From Roseburia sp. (GTDB taxonomy: Bacteria; Bacillota; Clostridia; Lachnospirales; Lachnospiraceae): 64,000 bases of DNA. How positions within the stretch are numbered: the stretch's first letter is position 1; each line of letters begins with the position of its first letter. The stretch spans positions 36,416 to 100,415 of the forward strand of contig JAHZFL010000003.1 of NCBI GenBank assembly GCA_019421345.1. The letters run 5' to 3'. A program made the position numbers and the translations under genes. This document shows, one piece after another, positions 51,184 to 60,341 of this stretch. The notes below the pieces were generated by a model. The model had not been told where the DNA came from and ran no database searches. It was given only the letters and a program-made list of their open reading frames with translations.

Positions 51184-51477
51184 ATGACAATTGATGAGTT
51201 GAAGGCGGCCGCAAAGTTAAGAGCACGGAAAATGTCAACGGACGAACTGGACGATGACGTTTTCCGTTATGTTGACTTTGTACTGGCAGACCTAAAAAGA
51301 ATAGGGGTTGCAGAAGAATACTTACAGTCTCCAGAAGACCCATTGATCATTGAAGCGGTTTTAACTTACGTTAGGGCAAATTATAGCATAGATGGGAATC
51401 ACGAACGGCTAATGAACAGTTACAACATGATATTGACGAAAATAAAGGGCGGTGAGTACAGATCGACGCAGTTATAA
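51184..51477 (+). CDS. Head-tail connector, gp6-like
   Basis: A 97-residue helical protein of the HK97 gp6/DNA-packaging adaptor type (MTIDELKAAAKLRARKMSTD, then LIIEAVLTYVRANYSID and ERLMNSYNMIL). It should form a ring under the portal. AAAGGCGGCGGCTT precedes the ATG. Confidence 0.8.
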   Translation: MTIDELKAAAKLRARKMSTDELDDDVFRYVDFVLADLKRIGVAEEYLQSPEDPLIIEAVLTYVRANYSIDGNHERLMNSYNMILTKIKGGEYRSTQL

Positions 51478-51479
51478 CA

Positions 51480-51743
51480 TTGGTAGATCAAGGGGAAACA
51501 AGAGAAGATGACGTGAAAACGAAAGTATTCGCAACAGTGAAACCGATCGGACGCGATGAATATGTGGCAGCAGGAGAAAAGGGCATGAAGGCACGTTATA
51601 TGTTCGAGGTATTCGGAAATGAATACACAGGTCAAGACGTCGTTATGTACGGCTCGGAGCGCTTGACAGTTTATCGGACGTATGGACCGAAGGAAAACGA
51701 TAAGATCGAAGTGTATGCCGGTCAGAGAGTGGGGAACAGATGA
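51480..51743 (+). CDS. Head closure / head-tail adaptor protein
   Basis: An 87-residue beta-rich protein (VKTKVFATVKPIGRDEYVAA, then MKARYMFEVFGNEYTG, VVMYGSERLTVYRTYG) of the SPP1 gp16-like head-closure type. The start is uncertain. The listed TTG has no ribosome site, while AAAGGGCGGTGA at 51446 points to a start near 51456, where the frame reads GTA-CAG-ATC-GAC without a standard start codon. The true protein may thus be about 95 residues with an unusual start. Confidence 0.72.
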   Translation: MVDQGETREDDVKTKVFATVKPIGRDEYVAAGEKGMKARYMFEVFGNEYTGQDVVMYGSERLTVYRTYGPKENDKIEVYAGQRVGNR

Positions 51744-52117
51744 TGGGTATAAAGGTTGATGAGCTTGCGCGGGAATTGGTACAGGGGCTTAGTGAGTATT
51801 CGCAGGAAGTAGCGGATGAGATCAAAAAAGCAACCGATGCAGTGGCGGAAGAAGCCGTTCGGGAACTGAAAATCACAAGCCCAGTTTTAACTGGGTCTTA
51901 TGCGAAAGGGTGGGCAAAAAAGAATGCTTATGAGAGCAAGAGCTCCAAAAGGAACACGGTTTACAACAAAACCGACTATCAGTTGACACACCTTCTCGAA
52001 AAGGGGCACGTAGGGCGCAATGGACGTAGAGTAAAAGCAATTGAGCACATTCGCCCGGTAGAAGAAAAAGCCGTGGCAGATTTTGAAGAAAAGGTGAGAG
52101 GAGCAATCGGTGGGTGA
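51740..52117 (+). CDS. HK97 gp10-like head-tail joining protein
   Basis: A 125-residue protein. The helix (ELARELVQGLSEYSQEVADE) followed by ITSPVLTGSYAKGWAKK and HLLEKGHVGRNGRRVKAIEH is the typical gp10/minor tail pattern. The ATG at 51740 overlaps the previous stop; a second ATG at 51743 is possible. Confidence 0.85.
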   Translation: MMGIKVDELARELVQGLSEYSQEVADEIKKATDAVAEEAVRELKITSPVLTGSYAKGWAKKNAYESKSSKRNTVYNKTDYQLTHLLEKGHVGRNGRRVKAIEHIRPVEEKAVADFEEKVRGAIGG

Positions 52118-52452
52118 TGACATTTGAAGAAATTATAAAGCGTGCCGAAGGTTTAGGACTTCCGATCGCGCAAAATCAATTCACAGCAACAAACAAAAAA
52201 CCGGTACCAGATCCACCGTTTCTTGTGTACCTTTTCGCGGAAAGGCAGCGGGGTGACGATACCAAAAACCGAATCCGGGAGATCGAAGGATCATTGGAAC
52301 TTTACACAGAGAGAAAACCGGACTTTGAACTTGAAAACCAAATTGAAGAAGAAGTTCTGTTTGATGTTGAGTTTCGGAAGTATCAGACGCAGATACCAAA
52401 GGAAGATATGACACAAACAGCCTATGATTTCACAATTACACAGAAAAAGTGA
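52117..52452 (+). CDS. Tail completion / terminator protein
   Basis: A 111-residue alpha/beta protein (TFEEIIKRAEGLGLPIAQNQ, then PPFLVYLFAERQRGDDTKNR and GSLELYTERKPDFELENQIE). Place and size match tail-terminator proteins (gpU/gp17-like). The ATG overlaps the previous stop by one base. Confidence 0.7.
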   Translation: MTFEEIIKRAEGLGLPIAQNQFTATNKKPVPDPPFLVYLFAERQRGDDTKNRIREIEGSLELYTERKPDFELENQIEEEVLFDVEFRKYQTQIPKEDMTQTAYDFTITQKK

Positions 52453-52464
52453 AGGGAGAAAAAT

Positions 52465-53061
52465 ATGGACAGAATTATACTTGGAAGCGCTGATGTATAT
52501 ATTAAAGATTTTGATGGTTCTAAAGTGCCTGCGGTTGCGGATATTTGCAAAAGCGAAAACTTAATGGCTTATATTTCGGGAGGCGCTTCCGTAGAATATA
52601 AGCCATCGTTTTACACGGCAAAGGATGATACTGGGAAAAAGAGTAAAACGATTGTTACAGAAGAAGAAGTGACATTAAAAACAGGAATTATGACATTCGA
52701 CGGAAACAAGTTCAAATATCTATGCGATACAGCAAGAGTAACAGAAGACAAGCCAAAGAAGCGGCGGACTGTAAAGATCGGCGGTATCGCAAACAGACAG
52801 GGAACGCGCTATGTGATTTGCCTCCACCATAAAGATCCTGTTGATGGCGATATTTGGATGATGATTGTCGGGAATAACAAAGCAGGGTTTACGATTTCCT
52901 TTGAGAAAGACAAAGAAACCGTCGTGGATGAAGAAATTACAGCGCTTCCAATGGATGATGAAGGTACGCTTCTGATCTATGAGGAAGAAATGCAGGAAAG
53001 CGAAGTCGCAGGAGAAGCAAGCGTGACACCAGGGGGACCAAAGCCAGCAAGCGGGGCATAA
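52465..53061 (+). CDS. Major tail tube protein
   Basis: A 198-residue tail tube protein (IILGSADVYIKDFDGSKVPA, strand-rich, with MTFDGNKFKYLCDTA and TRYVICLHHKDPVDGDIWMM). The C-terminal ~25 residues are acidic and Gly/Pro-rich (GEASVTPGGPKPASGA). It precedes the tail chaperone, as expected. AAGGGAG lies upstream. Confidence 0.85.
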   Translation: MDRIILGSADVYIKDFDGSKVPAVADICKSENLMAYISGGASVEYKPSFYTAKDDTGKKSKTIVTEEEVTLKTGIMTFDGNKFKYLCDTARVTEDKPKKRRTVKIGGIANRQGTRYVICLHHKDPVDGDIWMMIVGNNKAGFTISFEKDKETVVDEEITALPMDDEGTLLIYEEEMQESEVAGEASVTPGGPKPASGA

Positions 53062-53107
53062 CAAAGAAACGGAATAGCTATCGTTATAGGGCAGAAAGGA
53101 GAAAAAC

Positions 53108-53437
53108 ATGGCGAATGTAAACTTTGATTTTAATAAGGTGAAGCGTTCTTTTATGACCGCGACACTGAAAGACAATAGAAGGATCGTTGTAAAAATGCCG
53201 ATGAAAAAGACCTTTGAAAAATTGACAGCATTGCAGGAGATAGACACAGAAAGCATGACGGCAGAAGATGCTATGGACACAATGGGCGGTCTTTGTGCAG
53301 AGATTCTTTCCAACAATATGACAAGGGAAAGGGTGACGGTGCAGGAGATTACAGAAAACTACGACATCGAAGAAATGGAAGCACTGATCGATGCTTACAT
53401 GGAGTTTGCCGGCGGCGTAAAGAACGACCCAAATTAA
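53108..53437 (+). CDS. Tail assembly chaperone, G-type product
   Basis: A 109-residue chaperone (NVNFDFNKVKRSFMTATLKD, then MKKTFEKLTALQEIDTESMT). It stops at TAA 53435, immediately after a slippery heptamer. Together with the frame that follows it makes the usual G / GT pair, in which a small fraction of ribosomes shift to give a longer product used in tape-measure assembly. Confidence 0.85.
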   Translation: MANVNFDFNKVKRSFMTATLKDNRRIVVKMPMKKTFEKLTALQEIDTESMTAEDAMDTMGGLCAEILSNNMTRERVTVQEITENYDIEEMEALIDAYMEFAGGVKNDPN

Positions 53438-53463
53438 AAATCCCCTTCTATCCAGGAGGGGAT
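53428..53463 (+). promoter_or_regulatory. Programmed -1 ribosomal frameshift site
   Basis: The heptamer C-CCA-AAT (53428-53434) fits X-XXY-YYZ in the G frame, directly before the TAA stop. Five bases later a hairpin starts: arms 53440-53448 and 53455-53463, nine pairs including one G-U, loop TATCCA. A -1 slip moves reading to CCC-AAA-TTA and into the T frame. Confidence 0.85.
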
Positions 53464-53715
53464 AATGAGGGGGTGTATTATAAAACACTCACACGCGGAG
53501 AAAAACTGGTGATCGACTACACCGGTTTGAATATATGGCAGGTGCAAGAACTGGACCTTGATCTATACCTTTTCTTCATGCGCGAAGCGTTTATTCATGA
53601 AATGAACCAGACAAAAGAAGGCAGAGAATACCTTGAAAATTGCTGGAGAATTTCACAAACAGAACCGGACCGAAAGGCCATTCGCGAGAAGTTCAAGCGA
53701 AGGGGCGGTGAATAG
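53434..53715 (+). CDS. Tail assembly chaperone, T extension
   Basis: The -1 frame adds 93 residues (LKIPFYPGGDNEGVYYKTLT, then LDLYLFFMREAFIHEMNQTK and LENCWRISQTEPDRKAIREK) to the 109-residue G product, giving a GT fusion of about 202 residues. It has no ribosome site of its own in a suitable place, which supports expression by frameshift. It ends 3 bp before the tape-measure gene. Confidence 0.85.
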   Translation, partial: LKIPFYPGGDNEGVYYKTLTRGEKLVIDYTGLNIWQVQELDLDLYLFFMREAFIHEMNQTKEGREYLENCWRISQTEPDRKAIREKFKRRGGE

Positions 53716-53718
53716 TAG

Positions 53719-56607
53719 GTGGCAGCAAGCACTATAAAAGGAATTACAATCGAGATTGGCGGCGACACTACGAAATTAGACAAAGCTCTTTCTGGTGTCA
53801 ATAAACAGTCGCGTGATCTACAGAGGGAATTAAAAGAAGTCGAAAAAGGCTTGAAACTGGATCCGAAGAACACAGAACTGTTGGCACAGAAGCAGACGTT
53901 GCTAAAAGAAGCGGTGGCCGCTACTTCTGAAAAACTGGATGTACTGAAAACAGCTGAAGCACAGGTTCAGAAGCAGTTTAAAAACGGAGAAGTTTCAGAG
54001 GAACAGTACAGAGCATTACAAAGGGAAATTATAAAGACAGAATCGGATCTAAAAAGCCTGAAAAAGGCTGCAGAAGACGGTAATTCTGTACTTGAAAAAG
54101 TTGGTGAGATCACTGGAAAGATTGGTGAAAAGTCCGAAGCACTGGGGAAGAAACTTCTTCCAGTAACTGGAGCAATCGTAGGGATTGGGGCAGCTTCGAC
54201 CGCTGCATTTAATGAGCTGGACGCTGGATATGATACGATCATCACGAAAACGGGCGCTTCCGGGGATGCGTTAGAAAGCTTACAGGGCAGCATGGACGCT
54301 GTTTTTTCTTCACTTCCAACAGAAGCAGAAACGGCCGGAATTGCGATTGGTGAGGTAAACACCCGATTTGGGGCAACCGGAAAGGTACTTGAAGACCTTT
54401 CTTCAAAGTTTATTCAGTTTTCGGAAATCAACGGAACTGACCTAAACGGAGCAATAGACAGCGTAGACGCCATTATGACAAAATTTGGTGTTGACAGCAG
54501 CTACACGGGCGAGGTGCTGGGTCTTCTTACAAAAGCAGGGCAGGACACGGGAATTTCCATGGATGCGCTGCAGAATACACTACAGACCAATGGCGCCATA
54601 TTAAAGGAAATGGGGCTAGATCTTACGTCTTCGGTAAACTTACTTGCACAGTTTGAATCGAACGGTGTAGATGCCACAACAGCGCTTGCAGGATTGAAGA
54701 AGGCGCAGCAGAACGCGACGGCAGACGGAAAGAACCTGAAAGACGCACTAGGCGAAACAATCGAGAAGATTAAAAACGCAAGTGACGAAACGAAAGCGCT
54801 ACAGATAGCAACGGAACTTTTCGGAAAAAAGGGTGCCGCCGAAATGACACAGGCAATTAGGGAAGGCAGGCTTTCTGTTGAGGATCTTTCTGGAGCTTTA
54901 TCGGATTACGGAAACGTAGTAGAAGACACATTCAACGCGACATTGGATCCACCGGATCAGGCGAAGGTTGCACTTAACAATTTGAAAGTAGCAGGTGCGG
55001 ATCTTGGAAACACATTAATGCAGACCCTAGCGCCTATTTTGGAGCGTGTCGTGGAGAAGGTAAAGGACTTCACGCAATGGTTTAAGAACCTAAGTGACAC
55101 ACAGAAAGAAACGATCATAAAGATCGGCGCGGTTGTGGCGGCGATTGGACCGGCATTGATTATTTTTGGGAAACTTTCGTCAGGGGTATCTGGAGCAATC
55201 AGTGTATTTTCAAAGCTTTCCGGGACATTTAAAACGGCAGGAACAGCGGGGAAAGGATTGTGGGCTGTTTTATCGGCAAATCCGATCGGCGCAGTCGTGG
55301 CGGCTGTGGCGGCGCTTGTCGCCGGTTTCGTGCTGATGTATCAGAAGTGCGAATGGTTTCGGGAAATGGTAAATGAAGCTTTCGCACAGATCAAAACAAG
55401 TGTTTCAGAAACAATCGAGAAAATAAAACCGATCTTGCAGCAGTTAGGGGAAAGCTTTAAAAATTTACTGGAGCAATTAAAACCGGTGTTTCAGTTCATT
55501 ATAACCTATGTTATGGGGATGATACAGGGAGCGCTTTCAGCCCTACAGCCACTTATATCAGCAGTAAAAAATGCAATTGATTTTGTGAGCAATATCATAA
55601 GTGCATTCATGGCATTATTTCGTGGGGATTTAGACGGATTTGCAAATTACATAAGTGCAGCAGTGCAAAATCTGATTGAATATGTAAAAAATATTATTTT
55701 GTCATGGGTAAATTTGATAATCACATTTTTTCAAAGCTTTGGTGTAGATGTAAAGCAAATTTTCTCTGATATTTGGTCTGGAATCAAGACGATTTTTGCG
55801 AATGTTGGAACATGGTTCGGTGATAGATTCCGTGAAGCATATACGGCAATCACAACGATTTTTGCATCAGTGGGACAGTGGTTTGGGCAGCGTTGGCTTG
55901 ATATACAAAATGCTCTTTCCAATGTGGCGAGCTGGTTTCTTACGATATTTACGAATGCCTACACAAATGTGACGAATGCGTTTGCATCAGTGGGACAGTG
56001 GTTCGGTCAGCGCTGGCTTGATATACAAAATGCTCTTTCCAGCGTAGCGGATTGGTTTGGGGCGCAGTTTCAAAATGCATGGGAGAATATAAAAAGAGCA
56101 TTTGCAAATGTGGGGGAGTTTTTCGGAGGTATCTGGAATAACATAAAGCAACAATTTACAAATGTTGGAACAAATATTGGAAATGCGATAGGCGGAGCGT
56201 TCAAGTCGGCAATGAACTCTGTACTTATCACAGTGGAAAATGCCGTAAATCGGGGAATTGGATTTATAAATAGTGCAATCGGAGTGATTAATAAAATACC
56301 GGGCGTTTCCGTTGGAAGCATAGGAGCAGTATCGCTACCGAGGTTGGCAAAGGGCGGAGTACTAAAGAATGGTCAAGCGATCATGGCAGAAGCAGGACCG
56401 GAGCTGATTTCCATGGTAAACGGACAGGCGATTGTTACACCACTCACACAAACAGCGAGGAACACAGCAATGCAGGCGACAGGTCAGAGCAGCGGTTATA
56501 ATCAGACAATCAATATTTATTCGCCCAAAGCACTTTCGCCCTATGAGGTGGCAAGGCAGACGAAGAACCAGACGCAGAAGATGGTATCGGCAATGCAAAG
56601 GAGATAA
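53719..56607 (+). CDS. Tape measure protein
   Basis: A 962-residue tail-length protein. A coiled coil (about 15-125; RDLQRELKEVEKGLKLDPKN) is followed by the TP901-type domain with membrane-active Ala/Gly-rich segments (about 470-550; IIKIGAVVAAIGPALIIFG and PIGAVVAAVAALVAGFVLM). A region of WF-containing repeats follows (about 690-830), then PRLAKGGVLKNGQAIMAEAG near the C-terminus. GTG start after GGGGCGGTG. Using the usual 0.15 nm per residue, the tail would be roughly 140 nm long. Confidence 0.95.
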   Translation: MAASTIKGITIEIGGDTTKLDKALSGVNKQSRDLQRELKEVEKGLKLDPKNTELLAQKQTLLKEAVAATSEKLDVLKTAEAQVQKQFKNGEVSEEQYRALQREIIKTESDLKSLKKAAEDGNSVLEKVGEITGKIGEKSEALGKKLLPVTGAIVGIGAASTAAFNELDAGYDTIITKTGASGDALESLQGSMDAVFSSLPTEAETAGIAIGEVNTRFGATGKVLEDLSSKFIQFSEINGTDLNGAIDSVDAIMTKFGVDSSYTGEVLGLLTKAGQDTGISMDALQNTLQTNGAILKEMGLDLTSSVNLLAQFESNGVDATTALAGLKKAQQNATADGKNLKDALGETIEKIKNASDETKALQIATELFGKKGAAEMTQAIREGRLSVEDLSGALSDYGNVVEDTFNATLDPPDQAKVALNNLKVAGADLGNTLMQTLAPILERVVEKVKDFTQWFKNLSDTQKETIIKIGAVVAAIGPALIIFGKLSSGVSGAISVFSKLSGTFKTAGTAGKGLWAVLSANPIGAVVAAVAALVAGFVLMYQKCEWFREMVNEAFAQIKTSVSETIEKIKPILQQLGESFKNLLEQLKPVFQFIITYVMGMIQGALSALQPLISAVKNAIDFVSNIISAFMALFRGDLDGFANYISAAVQNLIEYVKNIILSWVNLIITFFQSFGVDVKQIFSDIWSGIKTIFANVGTWFGDRFREAYTAITTIFASVGQWFGQRWLDIQNALSNVASWFLTIFTNAYTNVTNAFASVGQWFGQRWLDIQNALSSVADWFGAQFQNAWENIKRAFANVGEFFGGIWNNIKQQFTNVGTNIGNAIGGAFKSAMNSVLITVENAVNRGIGFINSAIGVINKIPGVSVGSIGAVSLPRLAKGGVLKNGQAIMAEAGPELISMVNGQAIVTPLTQTARNTAMQATGQSSGYNQTINIYSPKALSPYEVARQTKNQTQKMVSAMQRR
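55861..56040 (+). repeat. 120-bp period repeat in the tape measure gene
   Basis: 55861-55920 and 55981-56040 match almost perfectly (a few silent changes) and encode the same SVGQWFGQRWLDIQNALS unit. Weaker copies extend on both sides. It looks like an in-frame duplication that adjusts tail length. Confidence 0.85.
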
Positions 56608-56610
56608 GGG

Positions 56611-57516
56611 ATGAACAGGCGCATTATTTGCACAAATGAAAATAATATTGCAGTACGATTTGATTACGATTTTTCACCGTTCTTTCTAAAGTCTGTAGAG
56701 GGCATATACGGTATATCAGCAAACGTGACAACATCGGAAAACACGACTATTGACGGTTCCACCTATCAGGGAAGTACTGCAAAGGAAAGAAATATTGTAA
56801 TTACTGCGCAAATGGAAGGAGATTACAAGGAAAACCGCAATTTTTTGTATCGGGTTTTTAAGTTGAAAAGTAGTGGAGTGTTTACATACATGGAGGATGG
56901 AGACACAAAACAGATCGAGTACAAGGTGGAAAGCATAGAGATAGAGGAATCTGGAGTGGTGCGCGATATTACAATTTCCCTTATCTGCCCAAAGCCATTC
57001 TTTGAGGATCTGGAAGATGTGGAAGTCGTCATGGCGTCTTGGGTGGATGATCTGGAGTTCCCTGTTTGTTTCCCAGAAGAAGGGATTGAGTTCGGTCATC
57101 GAGAAGCAAACCTTGTGAAAGAAATAGAGAATAATACGGGGGCTGATAATATTGGAATAATGGCAGTTATCCGCGCGGATGGACCTGTAAAAAATCCGGC
57201 GATTCATCATGCAGAGACAGAAGAATATACAAAGCTGGAAATGGCATTGGAAAGCGGTCAGATTATAGTTGTCACAACCGGGCAGGATAAGAAGAAGGCA
57301 TGGCTCTTAGAAGGCGTAAGCCAATCAGAGATAGAAGAAAAGGGGTATGATGCACTGCTCAAAGAGAAGGGAACAAACATCAATGAGTATCTATCGGAGG
57401 GGTCAAGGTTTATCCAACTACAGCACGGAAAAAATACAATCACTTACACAGCAGAAATGGGAGCAAATTACATGAGTGTTTCGATATTCTACAGACTGTT
57501 ATATTTGGGGGTGTAG
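56611..57516 (+). CDS. Distal tail protein (Dit), siphovirus type
   Basis: A 301-residue tail-tip hub protein. The N-terminal beta domain (ENNIAVRFDYDFSPFFLKSV, then VTTSENTTIDGSTYQGSTAK and RNIVITAQMEGDYKENRNF) is typical of Dit/phage tail family proteins, with a galectin-like C-terminal part. It lies 3 bp after the tape measure. Confidence 0.85.
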   Translation: MNRRIICTNENNIAVRFDYDFSPFFLKSVEGIYGISANVTTSENTTIDGSTYQGSTAKERNIVITAQMEGDYKENRNFLYRVFKLKSSGVFTYMEDGDTKQIEYKVESIEIEESGVVRDITISLICPKPFFEDLEDVEVVMASWVDDLEFPVCFPEEGIEFGHREANLVKEIENNTGADNIGIMAVIRADGPVKNPAIHHAETEEYTKLEMALESGQIIVVTTGQDKKKAWLLEGVSQSEIEEKGYDALLKEKGTNINEYLSEGSRFIQLQHGKNTITYTAEMGANYMSVSIFYRLLYLGV

Positions 57517-57517
57517 T

Positions 57518-58561
57518 ATGGAGATTTGGGTTTATGACAGGGAAATGCGGCTACAGGGAGTGATCGAAAATCAAACGTCGTTGATATGGTCCAGAAAGTT
57601 GTATACCGCAGGAAAATTTGAGATACACGCTCCGGCAACAAGGGAAAATCTGGAGTTACTGCAACCGGGCAATATCATTACAAAAGGCGATAAAAAGGAA
57701 GCAGCAGTGATTCGAGGAATGGAGAATGAAGAAAGCACTGTACTAAACGAAATAATCAGAACAGGATATTTCATGCCCATTTATTTTAGTGACCGTTTAA
57801 CAGGTCCTATGTTCAATTTTAGCGGAACAGCGGAAGCTGCGTTATATAAGTTAGCGCATACGCCGGAAGCAATACCGCGGATGACATGGGCAGATTTGCA
57901 GGGATATGAAGAAAAGGTGGAATTTCAGGCAACTTACAAAAATACGCTTTCACACATGGAAAAGATTGCAAGGGGAGCCGGGCTGGGGTTTCGGGTAGTA
58001 CCAGACTTTGGAAAAAAAACATTGATATTTGAAGTTTTCAAAGGAAAGGACAGGACCGCAGGGCAGAAAGTAAGTGCAAGAGTTATATTTTCAGAAACGT
58101 ATAACAACTTAAACCGGGCAAAATACACATACAATGATGAACTGTATAAAACAAGGGTAATTGTAGGAGGAGCAGGCGAAGGGACGGCGCGTGTTTATGT
58201 TACGGTAGGCGGTGGAACAGGGCTTGATCTAAGGGAAGTATTTCTGGACGCAAAAGACATAAACCAAGAAAAATTGACGCAGGAGCAATACATTGAAGCG
58301 CTAAAAACAAGAGGTAAGGAGTATTTAACAACGTCATGTCAAATCGCAGAGTGTTTTGAGGGTGAAGCGGAAGCAGAGGTAAACTTCATCTACAAGAAAG
58401 ATTATGACCTAGGGGATATTGTAACGATCGAAAAGAAGGGGTGGAACATATCAACCGATTTACGAATAACAGAATTGCAGGAAGTTTATGAATACGGAGG
58501 GATGTATGTTGTGCCAACTTTTGGAGATGCTTTGCCGGAAGTTATAAAGTGGGATGATTAG
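57518..58561 (+). CDS. Tail-associated protein, ReqiPepy6 Gp37-like
   Basis: A 347-residue tail-tip protein of the Gp37-like/Tal family (EIWVYDREMRLQGVIENQTS, then WSRKLYTAGKFEIHAPATRE and YKKDYDLGDIVTIEKKGWNI). It replaces the classical Tal gp27-like hub. The start at 57518 is one base after the Dit stop, with GGGGGTG upstream; a longer frame inside Dit is not needed. No endopeptidase domain is seen. Confidence 0.85.
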   Translation: MEIWVYDREMRLQGVIENQTSLIWSRKLYTAGKFEIHAPATRENLELLQPGNIITKGDKKEAAVIRGMENEESTVLNEIIRTGYFMPIYFSDRLTGPMFNFSGTAEAALYKLAHTPEAIPRMTWADLQGYEEKVEFQATYKNTLSHMEKIARGAGLGFRVVPDFGKKTLIFEVFKGKDRTAGQKVSARVIFSETYNNLNRAKYTYNDELYKTRVIVGGAGEGTARVYVTVGGGTGLDLREVFLDAKDINQEKLTQEQYIEALKTRGKEYLTTSCQIAECFEGEAEAEVNFIYKKDYDLGDIVTIEKKGWNISTDLRITELQEVYEYGGMYVVPTFGDALPEVIKWDD

Positions 58562-58575
58562 GAAAGGGGAACGAA

Positions 58576-59946
58576 ATGGTTATTGGATATTTTTACAATT
58601 CAGTAGAGGGGGACAGAAAATATAATGGAAATTCTGTAAATCAGAGTAAGCGCCCATTTTACAAAGACGGGGTTTTTGCTGGACATTTGGAAGTTACCGC
58701 AAAAAGCGGAGGAATGGCGGTTATTGTCGCAGGAGGGGAAAAGACCGGATTTGCATGGATAAATGCACACACCATACAAAACACGACGCCGCTGACTTTG
58801 GACATATCACAGGCAAGCGGTACGCTCAATCGCATTGATCGTGTTGTGCTGCGAAATGACGAAACGGAAAGGAAACCTTCCATTTATGTTTTAGAAGGGG
58901 CGTTTTCTTCTGCGCCTGTCGCGCCGGAACTTACAAACACGGATTCCATACAGGAAAAGTGCCTTGCGCAAATCTATGTAAAAGCAGGAGCGGTAGAAAT
59001 CACGCAGGCAGATATTACAGACACAAGAACCGATCCGAATCTTTGCGGTCTTGTAGCATCACAGATACAAGAACTGGATTTTTCGCAGTGGAAAAAACAA
59101 TTTGATTCCTATTTTGAGCAATTCAAAGAGAATCAAGAAACGGAGTGGAATGAATGGTTTGACAGTATAAAGGGAAATTTATCGGAGGATGCGGCAGGAA
59201 ATTTACAAAATCAGATTGATGAAAACCGCGAACTATCCAAGCAGTATACAGATCAAAAAGTAGGACAACTGATAAATGGCGCGCCAGAGACACTAGACAC
59301 ATTAAAAGAAGTAGCAGATGCGATCGAACAAAATAAAAATGTGGTAGATGCCTTAAACGCCGCAATCGGAACAAAGGCAGACAGTAATCATTCACATGCG
59401 TGGGGGTCTCTTCCTGGAACCCCTTCCACATTTCCACCTGCGCCGCATACGCACGATTATCTTCCGCATTCAGGTGGAACAATAAATGGAAATTTAGCAG
59501 TAATAGGAAACTTGTCATGTGATAAATACTTTACAGCAACTCCAGATAAAACAATGGTTTTTGAGACCGGGGGCTTCATGAATCTTCAGGTTGGTCAGTC
59601 AGCGCAGGTGAGAAACCAGAGTGATACCGGCTGGGCGGCGATCTCAGCTAGAGAATTTGTTCAACAGTCATCCAAAAGATATAAGGAAAATATCGAGGAA
59701 ATGACGGAGGAATATGCAAAAAAGCTTCTTGAGTTGCGTCCGGTCTCTTACGATTACAAAAATAAAGAAGATGGCGTTGGTTGCTATGGACTGATCGCGG
59801 AGGAGGTTGATGCGGTCGAAAGCTATCCGGTGTTTTACAACGATGATCATGCTCCTGAGGGCATCGACTATTCAAAATTTGTTCCGCAAATCATCAAGCT
59901 ACTGCAAATATATGAGCGGGAGATCAGGGAGCTAAAGAACCGATAG
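58576..59946 (+). CDS. Tail fibre/baseplate protein with S74 chaperone domain
   Basis: A 456-residue receptor-binding-type protein. The N-terminal ~150 residues form a baseplate-attachment domain (VIGYFYNSVEGDRKYNG, then HTIQNTTPLTLDISQASGTL). A coiled middle part has NLQNQIDENRELSKQYTDQK. The HSHAWGSLPGTPSTFPPAPH stretch follows. The C-terminal peptidase S74 intramolecular chaperone (from about 355; SSKRYKENIEEM, LRPVSYDY, YGLIAEEV) cuts itself off after trimer folding, with the Ser-Lys dyad visible in SSKRYK. Confidence 0.9.
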   Translation: MVIGYFYNSVEGDRKYNGNSVNQSKRPFYKDGVFAGHLEVTAKSGGMAVIVAGGEKTGFAWINAHTIQNTTPLTLDISQASGTLNRIDRVVLRNDETERKPSIYVLEGAFSSAPVAPELTNTDSIQEKCLAQIYVKAGAVEITQADITDTRTDPNLCGLVASQIQELDFSQWKKQFDSYFEQFKENQETEWNEWFDSIKGNLSEDAAGNLQNQIDENRELSKQYTDQKVGQLINGAPETLDTLKEVADAIEQNKNVVDALNAAIGTKADSNHSHAWGSLPGTPSTFPPAPHTHDYLPHSGGTINGNLAVIGNLSCDKYFTATPDKTMVFETGGFMNLQVGQSAQVRNQSDTGWAAISAREFVQQSSKRYKENIEEMTEEYAKKLLELRPVSYDYKNKEDGVGCYGLIAEEVDAVESYPVFYNDDHAPEGIDYSKFVPQIIKLLQIYEREIRELKNR

Positions 59947-59960
59947 CGAAAGGAGATCAG

Positions 59961-60008
59961 ATGGAACATACGATGGCGAGAGAACCGCCGTATCATTACA
60001 GATATTAA
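59961..60008 (+). CDS. Possible 15-residue peptide
   Basis: A 15-codon frame (MEHTMAREPPYHYRY) with an excellent AAAGGAGATCAG leader lies between the fibre gene and the next gene. It may be translated, or may be the remains of a longer gene. No similarity recognised. Confidence 0.3.
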   Translation: MEHTMAREPPYHYRY

Positions 60009-60029
60009 AATATAATGAGGGAGGGACAG

Positions 60030-60341
60030 ATGAAAGACCTGTTGATACAGACCTATTCCGTTGCACTGCCTATTCTGCTTGGGTACATGGTGTGGCTGTT
60101 AAAGACGCAGAAAAAAGATAAAGATGCTAATACAAAGGGTACGATGCTTCTGTTGCGTGTGGCACTGATCGAATATCACGCAAAGTACACCGCGATCGGC
60201 AGCATACCGTCCTATGCGTATGAGAACTTCTGCGAGATGTACGAAGCATACCGGGCTATGGGAGGCAATGGAATGGTCGTAAAAATGAAACTGGAGATTG
60301 ATGATCTCAATTTGAAAAGGAAAGAAGAGGTAGAAAAATGA
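60030..60341 (+). CDS. Lysis-module membrane protein, 103 residues
   Basis: An N-terminal membrane helix (about 6-25; TYSVALPILLGYMVWLL) is followed by a cytoplasmic helical part (TMLLLRVALIEYHAKYTAIG, then EVEK at the end). Such proteins commonly precede holins in Clostridia prophages and may be holin partners. GGGAGGGACAG precedes the ATG at 60030. Its stop overlaps the holin start (ATGA). Confidence 0.7.
   Translation: MKDLLIQTYSVALPILLGYMVWLLKTQKKDKDANTKGTMLLLRVALIEYHAKYTAIGSIPSYAYENFCEMYEAYRAMGGNGMVVKMKLEIDDLNLKRKEEVEK

Noticed and set aside
53293..53715. Independent gene from an upstream start in the tail-chaperone region
   Set aside because: The part before 53428 is a shadow of the G frame; the frameshift explanation fits better.
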